From Zantedeschia hybrid cultivar (lineage: Eukaryota > Streptophyta > Magnoliopsida > Alismatales > Araceae): a stretch of 64,000 nt of DNA. Shown in pieces: positions 36,201-48,200 of this stretch; position 1 is the first letter of the stretch; the number at the start of each line of letters is the position of its first letter. The position numbers and the translations under genes are program-made. The notes under the pieces are model-generated. The model was not told where the DNA came from. It was given only the letters and a program-made list of their open reading frames with translations, and did no database searches. The DNA is taken from assembly GCA_030544215.1 (NCBI GenBank), contig JARZZO010000013.1:51789196-51853195 (forward strand), in the 5' to 3' direction.

Positions 36201-39200
36201 GTGTCAGTAGAAGGAAGATTATGTGGGAAGAACTGAATAATTGTCAGTTATAATTTCATTATCCCAGGTGTGTACTTGGGGATTTCAATGAAGTGAGGGC
36301 ACCAACAGATAGAAAGAGAGGAAGCCATTATACCACAGGCATGAAGCACTTCAGTTCTTGGGTTGACAAGTGTGGTATGATGGAATTACACATGTCTCAG
36401 TGCAGATTCACGTGGAGTAATGGACGGAGAGCTCCTTCATTATCAAGATGGGACAGAGTTTTTATGGATGTCAATTGGGAGAGTCCTTTTCGTCAGGTGA
36501 AGATTTCTGTTTTACCTAGAGGAATCTCTGATCATAATGCTTTGATTTTGGACTGCAGAGAGGATGCCTGTGTAAACAAGAATTTTAGAATTGAGTCTGT
36601 TTACAAACTCCGGAGTTTATTCCTCTTGTTAAACAATCATAGCAGCAACAGGTTGGCCAACATTCTAATCCAACAGTTCTCTTTCCAAAGCTCCATTTGC
36701 TGAAGAAAAATATGAAAATCTGGGTAAAACAGTGGAGAGAAAAGAAATATATCAAAGTTAAAGATTGGAGGGAGCAGCTTTCAAAGCTTGATAAAATGGA
36801 AGAAATCAGGAGTCCAACTGACCAGGAAAGGAATGAGAGAGTTCAGATTCAGTCCTTGTATAATGATTGGCTTCACCGAAGAAGAATCAGATGGAAGCAG
36901 AAATCCAGAATTACCTGGCTGAAAGCAGGAGACTTGAACACCAGCTTTTATCATTGAATTGCAAATGGGAGGAGGAGGAAGAACCTGATATCTTTGCTCA
37001 GGAAAGATGGACAGTCTATTGAAAATCCTAAGGAAATAGTTGAATAGGTGGTGCAGTTCTACACTGATCTGTTTACAGCTGAGAGAAGATGGTTCCCTTC
37101 AGAATCCATTTGCTTTTGGGAGGATAAATGGTGTTCAGACACTGCATTCGCAGAGCAATTCAAAGAGATGTACCATATTGCACTTGATAAAAGGAAATCA
37201 GTTGCTCAGATTTTTGTCCCTTTAGACAGAGATCACTGGAATATCAGGTTGAGAAGGAATCCAACTGAGACTGAATTTGATCAATGGTCAGCATGCTGGA
37301 ACTCATCAGTCATATTAGAAGATTGCCTAATCAGGAAGATTCTAGGATTTGGATATGGGGGAACTGTGACAGATTTTCAGTTAACTCTCTTGTCAAAATC
37401 ATCTCTGATGGAGGCTGCAGAGTCTGGTAGAAACTTATTGTTTGGTCCACATCGTTACCTAGCAAGATCAATTTGTTTTTATGGAAAGTGGCTATTGGGA
37501 GACTTCCAACCACTTCCAGAATCAAGAAGATATTCAAAATCCAGAATTTCAAATGCTCTTTTTGTGGAATCTGCGAAGATGATCTTGACCACCTATTCTG
37601 CAACTGTAGCATAGTGAATGCTTTGTGGCAAACTCTTTGCTTGGCTGTTAAACTGACCTGGTACGAACCTCAGAATGTTTCAGATCTGATGAGGAATTGG
37701 TCAGACCTCATTAAACCACCTCTAGAAAATAATGTTTGGTCCTTATTCCTACCAGCTATGATGTGGGCTATATGGGGTGAAAGGAATAAGAGAAAGTTCA
37801 AGGATAATTTCAGCAGTCCATTCGATGTTCTTAGAAGGGCTACCTTTTTGGTGAGAGATTGGGGAAATGCTGTGAGCATCAATGTGTGCAACAACCACAA
37901 TGTGTTCCTAGCGGCAAACAAGTGGAAGACCCTAATCAAATGATCTTTTTGAAGCCATGGGCATCACTGGGTTTTTTGGTCTTTGCCTTTGGATTCTACT
38001 TACTTTACTATCTTGGTAGAGTAATGTTTGTGTATCTTTGTGTTGTTTTGTTTTGTTTCTGGCCCTTCCAAGGACTTCCTTATTGTATGTTTTCAACCTT
38101 TTCAATCCATAGATGGCAATACCGATACCGGTACTGGTGCCGGTGTCGGCCGGTACTGGTACCGGCCGTACGGGTATAAAAAGGCCAGAAAAAATCAAAT
38201 AAAATTCATAAAACATCAGAAAAAAAATATAAATAATTAATTAAATATGTGGTGAATGTGACAAATATGGGTTAAGACAAAGTACACATAACACATACTA
38301 AATGATTATCTTGATACATATTAAACATAAAAAATATTATACTAATGTACTAAACATTTACAAATAATAAATGTTAATGAAATCAAACGATCTTTCCCTA
38401 TGAAAAACATAAGTGAATATACTAATATGGATAATAATCCGTAGATCATTCTGATTCATCATCTGGTTATTGTTGCTGGTATCCATAATAAGGTTGCATA
38501 TGTTCCCTATATTCATCATAACTAAACAATGATACAGCCAAGTAGTGCATCCCTCTTTGAATCCCTCTTGGAGTATACGCTTGTAGACTTGATGAAATTC
38601 CAGAATCATGATGCAAAGAAGCAGTTTGAGGATAAGAAGAAGACCCTGACCCATAACTGCTACTTGGTGGATAGAATTGAAAGCCTTCATACTTTACTCG
38701 GTCTCTCCAACTATACATGTCTGCTTCTTGTTGGACACCTCCATAACCTGACTGTTGTCCATACTGATCTTATGAATCATAATATCCTCGACTTTCATAA
38801 TGTCATCTTCCAGTGTCAATATGCAAGGAGAAAGAAGGTGCATACACTCTGCCCCCGATAGTAGCACCTGCACCTGCACCAACATCATCACTAGGAGACT
38901 GTGTCCCATCATCATCATCATCATCTTGATCATAATTAATAATTAACTTCCTCTTGACATTACTTGATTTTTTTCTTTTGTGATTCCATGTTTTTGCTGG
39001 CTATCTTTTCTTTCTAGATCCTTTTTTAAGTTCAACCGATTCAATAATCATTTTCCTCGTGGTGTATGTCTCACATAAGTTTGCTTCATCTCATTAATCG
39101 CAGAGTCGTCTCTGACAGCCTGATTAGCCCTCTCAAGTGTAGATGTACTCATTCTCAAGAATAATGGTGACCCAACCATTCTAGGAGTGACTGGCCTGCT

Positions 39201-42200
39201 ATCTGACTCTGAGTGTCTAGCAACCTCAAACTCAGTATCAGATGTAAATAAAAGCACATGCTCAGTCTGACTCTGATGCTCATGTAAAAGAGGAGGTGAA
39301 TTTTCTTTTTGCCTTTTTGATATTCTTAATTCAAGATGTCTAGCAACTGCTCCATCTAGTATGCCCTCTGCCCATTCTGTATCATCATGATCAAAAACTG
39401 GCTCATCGACAGTTGCTCGTATCCCAACCCAAGTCTGCAAGGGATTATCATCATCAAATAAGTCTTCCACATCAATTTGGCCAACAACATCTTCTGCCTG
39501 CCCTGCAGCTCGTTTCTCCATCAATTGTTGTCTTAACCGGATGTTTTTTATCCTCAATCTCATATTGTAATGGCAGTACACCAATTTGTCCAATCGTTCA
39601 GCCTTTAATCGGTTACGAATTTTTGAGTATATAAAGCTGAACGTGCTCCAACTTCTTTCACACTGGCTTGCCGATGTCGTCTGACTCAAAACCCTCACTG
39701 CAACGGAAGCCAAAGGATTATAACACGTCTCTGTTGTACACCATTATCCACCACTCAGTTTTACAATCAGTAAAAAATAAAAAGATGAATCAATGTATGT
39801 TCTTCTTTCTTATGTACATATAACAACAATGTAATCACTAAGTATACATTTGCTCACTTTCTCTACGGCAATTTGCACATGGTCTTCATTATATGTCTCC
39901 AGTCTTAGCCTATAAGTATTTATCTACAAAGATGGAATGAACAATTAATATAATTCATAGATTCTTAAAAATACAAGTAATTGAGTATATCTTAAAGTCA
40001 ATTCTTCATATAAGAGATAAACACTTGTTTCTCTGCTTCAATTTTATCTTCTATTTTTCTCGACAAACGTGCGATCATATTCAGTGTGTCTTAGATCACC
40101 TCTTCATCAATGTGCACTTGACGACTGTACATTACTCGATGATTTAAAAAATAACGTGGATTTAGGTGGATAATTACTGAATAACAATTTAATAAATAAT
40201 TCCCCATCTAACAGTATGAGACTTCACTTACCAACTGCATGCAAGTCGTGGTGTAATGTGCTTTTCCATCTAAGATCAATAAAGTCCCAACACTTCATAT
40301 AAGTATTGGAAAATGTGTTCTTGATGTGTACCTTAGCAATGTCAATTGCCACGTACAAATATCCCATGTAATTCTTATCATCCCCATCCACCAATTTTAG
40401 ACATGTACGAGCGGTTCCACCAAATTCATATAAGTCTGCACATTGCTCCAAAATATTTTGTTCTCTATGATTTTTCCCACTTCCAAATGTTCACACTTAG
40501 ATTCATTAGAGGTAGCCCGCATATACTCTAAGAACTCTTTATTAAACATAAACCTCTTGATCTCATTCCTGAATTTGTGCAAAGATTCTAATGAAATGAA
40601 ATTAGATGCAAATCTTGTAGGCCCCGCACGGATGAGATATCGGCCCCAGATGCTTGTTCTCTATATATGTTCAAAATTCTAGGATGACCATAAATAAATT
40701 GGGTAATTTTTTGTGTTATCCTTACTGTCATGCTGACAGTCGGATTCTTACCAATGTCTTCAAGAATCAAGTCCATACTATGCACTGCATATGGGGCCCA
40801 ATAAAGGTGTTTGCGCTTATCTATTAACTTCTTTCCTACAGCTTTATAACTCGGTTCATTATCAATGACCACATAGACAATATTTTTCTCTCCCATTTCT
40901 TATACCATCTGATCCATCAAACCAAATAAATATTTGGCGTTCTTTAAATAGTTTGATGCATCAACAGATTTCATAAAAAATATCCCTTCAGTGCAATAAA
41001 CAAGAAAATTAATCATAGATTTCTTCGTAGTACCAATCCAACCATCACACATAATTGTGCATCCTCTCCTTCTATACAGCTTTAAAAATTTCAACACACT
41101 GTTGAAGCTCCTCGTATTCTCCATCAAGCCCACGTCTATATATGTCTCGACGTGTGGGGGCTTTGAACCCACGACCATGATCTGCTCATAGGCTGAAAAT
41201 AAGGAGACTAAGCAGCATGTAAGGGAACACATGCATGCAAAAATCATTTGCAGATACTTTTAAAAACATGTCATGCCGCTTCAGCTGCCTTTTTTACTTC
41301 TCTCATTACTTGGTTGATTGTTAGCTGAATAGAACTCTGTCTTTTAAAAAGATAATTGTCCATATGACCCACTTGGCCTTTAGCTTCACTTGTGCCTCTT
41401 GTTGATGGTCCATCACCTCTCCTTCGGGCTACGTCTTCTTCTTGATGCCACAAACTCTCTCTTCTAGCTGCAGCCATCTCAAGATCTTCATCATCATCAT
41501 CATCACTAGAGTCCACAATTTGTTCATCACTTTGCCTCTCACGTATAGAAATGTCACTGGCCCCAGTATACATCCCTTTGCCTTCTCTACTCTATCTACC
41601 TGAAATCTCGTCTTGGAGTTCAACCCCTCTTCATTCTTTTGCTCCTTTTGTGCTCTCCGGCCACGCAACAATTCACGTATCTCGTTGGCGACTTGTCGGG
41701 GACAGACAGTACACCTTGTCACCTATCTCATCTTCCCTGCTAAATGTTCTTTTCCTCGAGTGATTCCACCACCCATCTCTTTGCCACAATATTTGCATTT
41801 CACTCTCCTCTTTACAGTATTAACTAAGGTGATATAGACCCACCCTAAGTCCTGATCTTGCTGTTCAGCTATAATCCTACAACAAGAAAGAAAAAAATAG
41901 AAACAAATATAAGTACATTTGGCATTATGCTCCTACTTTAAAATATGCAATGAAGCTTAATTAGACTTCAATTGACGTTTAATTTAAGTAATTAGACAAA
42001 AGCCTTAATTTTTAACCGCAAATTAGAGTAAAAATTGAGATTTTTCCCTAATTAACCTTCAATCAACGCAATTCACAGCATGCTCCTACTTTAAAAATGC
42101 AATGAAGCTTAATCAGGCTTCAATTCATGTTTAATTTAAGTAATTAGACAAAAGTCTCAATTTTTAACCGCAAATTAAGGTCAAAATTAAGATTTATCCA

Positions 42201-45200
42201 TAATTAATCTTCAATCAACGCAATTCACAACATGCTCCTACTTTAAAGTATGCAATGAAGCTTAATTAGGTTTCAATTGATATTTAATTTAAAAGTAATT
42301 AGACAAAAGCCCTAATTCTTAACTGCAAATTAAGGTCAAATTTAGGATTTTTCTCTAATTAACTTTCGATCAATGCAATTCACAGCATGTTCCTACTTTA
42401 AAATATGCAATGAAGCTTAATTAAGCTTCAATTGATGTTTAATTTAAGTAATTAGACAAAAGTCCCAATTTTTAACTGCAATCCCTAATTAATTTTCAAT
42501 CAACGCAATTCACAGCATATTCCTACTTTAAAATATGCAATGAAACTTAATTACGCTTCAATTGATGTTTCATTTAAGTAATTAAACAAAAGTCCCAATT
42601 TTTAATCGCTAATTAGGGTCTAAACTTAAGGGTTGTCTATTTTACTAAGAAAATGAACGTAAACAATCTAATAATTAGTTAACAACTAAAAAATAATTAC
42701 TCGATTTAAAATATATATCATACCTTATTTTTTTCTTCCACCCAAAATGGCCAAAACATCTCCGGCAACAGGCTGCAACGGCGGCGGCGGCGAGTGGCGG
42801 CGGCGGCGGCGGCAACTTCTCCTCCTTCCCCTCCTTCCCTTCCCTTCCAAAAACAAAGCACCCCTCTCACATATCTGTTTCTGTGAGAGGGGATAGTTTA
42901 AGGGGTGTTTCATGGGTACCGGTTCAGTACCGGCCCAGTTTCGCATGTTTCAATCAAATGTGACTTTTTAGTCACCTCAAAAAAAAAAAACCTTCGCGAC
43001 CACAAGGAGAGGCCAAAATCGAAGCACTGATTCAACTGAATACATCAATCTGAACTGTTGACGCACCTAGCAAAAGATGGTTTGCGGAATAGGGCAAACA
43101 TTACAAGTTTAAATTTTTAAATCATGTATTTTTAAAAATTACAAAGAGATGATCTATGTCACAAACATTACAAGTTTAAATTTTTAAATCATGTATTTTT
43201 ACGTAAATCATGTGGAAAAGAAATAAGAAAAAGAAGGATAAGCAGAACAATATAACATGCTTTATGGACGATATCTGAGATAAGATCCATTACAAATGTG
43301 AATGGTCGGAGTATCCTTCTTGAGAGTTGTATCTAGGAATGTATCCACTCTACTTCTAAGTAGAAGCGACAAGAAAAGAATACACCGATCATACACACTT
43401 TTCCATGAATCTTATCTTAGACATCGTCCAAAAAGTAAGATATCATGTACTGGTTATCCTTCTTTTTCTTGTTTCTTCTCCACCTGATTTAGTTCATGTA
43501 ATATTTTTAATTTATCTTATGTAAATTGTTCATACATTTGAAAATGAATGAGATAATTTTGCAATTTGCATAATTTGGTGATCATTTTTTTCATTGTTCA
43601 ACTTTTTAGAATTAAATAAATAAAGGGGAATTGGACCGGATCAGGGATTGGATTAGCTGATAAAATTGATCCTAGATCGAGCTGATCAATGCCCGATTCC
43701 CGATTATTCCTTCCACCAACCTAATATTCATCTCCTTCATACTCCCTTTGGAGGTCATTCGGGGGGCCATTAACAGCAAAGAAAAAGGGGGGTTGGGGGT
43801 GTTACAGTTTAAAAAGGGATTGACATTTATAAATGGCCCTCCAGTAAAAAAAACCTTCGCATACTGGTGGTAGGCTATAACAAAAAGCCTTAGGCTCACT
43901 TTGTTTGCGGAATAGGGCCGGAAAACCGGTATAAAGGCCCTATTCTGGTTTGATTGTGGGGATGCCTAATTCCCCCAACTCCCCAAACTCTACCTGGAAT
44001 GCCTAATTCTCCCAATTCTCTCAATTTCACCCTTTATTTTACTCCTTATTCCACTTATTCCTACCAAATCACTTAGAATAGCGTGTAATTCTCCTTATTC
44101 TGGGTGGGATACCAACAACTTACCAAATCAAAATACCTCTTATTCTGGTTTAAGAAATTCCCAAAAACTTATTCTGATGTAAGCTATTCTGCAAACAAAG
44201 TGAAGCTTAATGCACACTGAAAAACCATAAAGTTTTTCTATTAGATTTTTCAGCACTTATACCAAAATCTGCAAACCAGACAGGTCCCTGTTGATTTCAA
44301 TGTGGTTTGGCTAAGTCAGTCAACATTGGCTGGTTTCTTAGCACCATGCATTGCTGTATATGAGATCCAAGTGAAACAATTTCATTTTTGGTTAAAATGA
44401 ATTCACAATATAATATCAAGACTCAATGTGATTTTCGATTTCGAGATCAAGAATACTAGATCCCACACATATCCACATTGGAACTAGACAATGAAATGGG
44501 GGAAAACATGACACTTAATAGAAACGAATCATCTGCTACTAACCTGATAAAAACCAGACATTTGCTTTAGAGAGATGGATTCATAACACCTAAACCACAA
44601 GCTATTTGTAAGTGATGTAGCAAAGCAAGATTGATGATATCTGCCAAAAATGAACATTGTACAGATGAACTACCAATTTTCTAGCATCTGACTAGGAATC
44701 TCAATAAAGTCGGCATCCATACGGAGACCAGAAAACCTCGAAAAGGTTGCACGATTGCAAACATGATGAACCTGGCAAATCATAAAAAAGATGCACTGTC
44801 AAAAAAAGGGACTAGTGAACAAAATTATACGTAGAATTCTGAACTACTGTGAAATTAGAAGCCACCAATACAATAAGCTAGAGTCAGTCAGTCCAAGGAG
44901 TTCGTATTAAATGATATTTCAATGGCACCTAGTCCAGATTCACAGACTTGCATCAGGTTATTTAGGAGAAACTAACCTAAACAGCTTATTTAGGAGAAAC
45001 ATCCAATGTGAGATTAGCATACATACTGTAACAAAAATTAGATGTGAAATGTTCGATGCATATCGCCACTTCAGTCGTCTCTATTTTGTGTCCATGATGC
45101 TGCATATAAGCCGAGGACGCAGCATTCTACCAAGAACATGTTTGAGTACACAACCATAGTATGTGAGTGGGAAGAGGGGGAGGGAGGGAGGGAGAACAAG

Positions 45201-48200
45201 AAGACTCATTAGTAGGAAAGGGCATAGTTATTCTATTACAGAAATGGGTGGTAGTATTAGAAAGATAAAAGATAAAGAAGAGAGATTCGGCAACTCTTTA
45301 TAATGTCTACTTGTACTCACAGAAAGGTTTCATCGAAAGTATTCATGTGCAGGAAATGTAGATATGTGGTTTAGTTGCCCGAAGAACTGTGGACACACTA
45401 ATAATATATTCCATTAAAATCAAAACCGCCTACCACTCACAAATATACAGCAGGCTTTACAGCAACAGCTTCAAATTTTCCAAATAGCATTGCCTATATA
45501 TACCTCTTTCTGGGAAGCATGGATGTGTCAACTCTTTGTAACAAAAGTTGATATTACCACAGAGAGAACAGCCAGTCCCTCCACTACACTAAAACCAATA
45601 CACAGACATGAATACATAAAGCCCACCAAACAAGACAGGTAAAACAGTCAACAAAACAAATCTCCTAACACAATTTTTCAATGTAGAACCATATACTTTG
45701 CCAGAATTTTAACACACAAAATTGATGAAAGAGAGCTCTGGCAAATATGTTTTCAGCATATGCTTTCTTTCAGAGAAACATAGCCCTGGCACAGAAGTTT
45801 CCACATGCATTTTCTTTTGCCCAAACACTAACATCGCTCCTGACCAGCCATTTACATCAATCTCCCATCCTAAGTAGCCATAATATTTCAAGAAAGGAAT
45901 TGAATATGGATGAACTACAGCTCCATTTACCAAACTTCAACCAGACCATCAAGTGGTATAAATCAGCATGTTATTCCCATGATCTTGAGTATTTATTTTG
46001 GGGATAATTCTGTTATACAAGGAAGCCACATACAACTCAGACCCAAAGAGGATCCTTAACTTTCCAGACATCGTATTCATGTTTACGGCCCCTTTACATT
46101 CAACTAAGTTGCAAAGAGACTTGACTACAAAACTCCTATTTTCAATCTATCTCAATCATTCTGGCTGCAATGTGTACCTCGCTATTTATGAGCTCAAAAT
46201 TTCCTACAACAGATACTACTAAAAATGAAGTTGATAAACAAATTAAAAGATTTCATACAACATAACAATTGAAAAGAAAAACTGATTTCAGGGGAAGGAT
46301 AACTCACCACATGGCTAAACTCATGCAGGAGACTAACTACTTCTGTGAAGCGCAAGAGTCCTGGTTTACCATCAACTTGCTTTGGAAACTGAGCTATCAG
46401 TAATGCAACTGGTATCTGCACACAGAATAGAAGTGCAGAGACCATCAACTGATAACTCAAAGCAAGAAAGAGGGGAAGCATGTTACTAACAAAGTCAGAA
46501 TTGGTACACAGTTTATTGTAATCAGTGTTTACTGTTCTAATGGTCACTGTATTGCAAGATAATTAAAAATGTCCAGGAAGGAGAAATGGAGAATAGCATC
46601 TGTATTAAAGAGCAACCAATTTCTGATCGAATACAGCACATTAGATAAATGTAAACATCCAGAAAACACAACAGAATACATTTACAAGGACAACAAACTG
46701 TCATCAGGGAAAGAAAAACAAAATCATAGCACAATTGCCATATGTACATCTAACATAAATGTGCTTGCCACAGCTAATAATGTAACTAAAGCTATAGTAG
46801 ACAGAGTGTCTTCCTCCTAGGCATCAACATTTTTTTGTGTTTTGAAAAGGAGGCATCAATATTTTTGCACAGATAGATTTTGACTTGATTGTCTTTTCCT
46901 CAAGTACTCAAAATCTCAGACTAGTGTCATCTATAATGTGTTTGTTTTGAGCTTCCACCATACTCTTTTGTTTCTAAATGGATTAGAAACAGGCAAACAG
47001 AAGATCGAGATGGACTATTCTGGTCCAATACCATTCAGAACAGATCAAAACTGGCATAAACACATGTAACATTATAAAATCCCAAAATTCCATATATACC
47101 TCCGTAAATTTAAACCTTATTGTGTTGTAAGTCATTTTTGACATGGCATATTTGTTTGATTTGATTTATTTCTTTTCTTTTGTGGGAATTATGATTTCCG
47201 GCCATTTGTTGGATATTGAATTTATTTGAATGATGAGCAATTATGCCCTGAAATTTTGTTTGGGATTCTGACTCAAAGTCGGCATCGTGAAACACGGAAA
47301 TATTTAACAATTTTATACTGACTAGCCCTTGGAAAGGGTTTCTTGAGTTCTTTTATTTAGGGACTCTTTCCACCAGCCACAGATTGGCATTAATTACATC
47401 CTGCTACCACAGGAAAACCCTTCGATTTCTTTAAGCAATGTTCTGTGCCTTGATGCTACTATGCAGTGCAATTTTCTCACTCATTCCTCACTTTATTGCT
47501 CACACACAGCCTAATCACCGAATCAAAATAGGTGTGAACTGGTTTCTGTAGCTGTTAAATGGCAGCATGAACAAGATCCAAAGATCGACATTGGCCTTTT
47601 AAAACATAAGAAATTGATGACATTGAAAGGACACTTAAATTATTATTATTTTGGAAAGTGCACCATTGTATTAAAGAAAAACTATAAGATACACAAAAGA
47701 GAGGTGAGAACCCTCTACAAAACACCAAGAAGGTGTCTCACTGCAAATCCTTCAAAAAGTTTGAAAATGGAAAAGAAAGGACAGCATCTCTACAAAAGGC
47801 TGTCATCCACTCTCTAATTCTAGGACCGGATCAATGCCTCCACCAAAATATCCATGTGCTTAGCCTGCTGAAACTTGTCAAAAAGGAGCTGCCAAACCTC
47901 CGATCCAGGCTTTTGTAGAGATACTTCATATTGGAAAGCACAATGTAGTGCGCTTTGTGGGCCCCACCAATCCCTTGCATTATACGGGTATTGATATTAT
48001 GCACATAGTTCTATTCACAATTACTATTTATCGGCACAATTCATCAGCGCTATTCATGTGCCGCAAGTGGGCTTCGGCCCTTTCTCTCAATGAGTTAGAT
48101 CATGTTTCGACATGATTTGATTTGCTTACTTGAACAAAGAGGTGTGGCATGCTCATTGAGGGCACTATTCACGTGCTTGTCGGCCTCACCAAGCCTGGAT

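Larger units (their letters stand above)
38108..42947 (-). mobile_element. hAT transposon family C, copy 2
   Basis: Perfect 8-bp duplication TTTCAATC (38100-38107 and 42948-42955) in the 3' end of LINE L-VI. The element's 3' end (left) reads, inverted, as ...GGTATTGCCATCTATG, a normal family C terminus. The 5' end (right) is CATGCGAAACTGGGCCGG and lacks the CATGGTTGGCAG terminus of copies 1 and 3, yet the target duplication is intact. Inside: leader hairpin (42861-42892), GGC repeats (42780-42812), intron tandem repeats (about 41930-42620) and a decayed transposase. Confidence 0.88.
34766..42990 (+). mobile_element. LINE L-VI, reverse transcriptase deleted, split by hAT-C copy 2
   Basis: Holds an ORF1-like region (34766-35860), endonuclease (35863-36960), a junction near 37085 that jumps directly to the zf-RVT region, a 3' untranslated region cut at 38107 by hAT-C copy 2, then the last 43 bases with hairpin GTGACT/AGTCAC (42960-42975) and 12 A (42979-42990). 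The 5' boundary is uncertain. Confidence 0.75.

Noticed and set aside
38529..38861. Plus-strand frame at 38529 and the mirrored one at 29903-30235
   Set aside because: Both are antisense shadows of the transposase tail of hAT family C.
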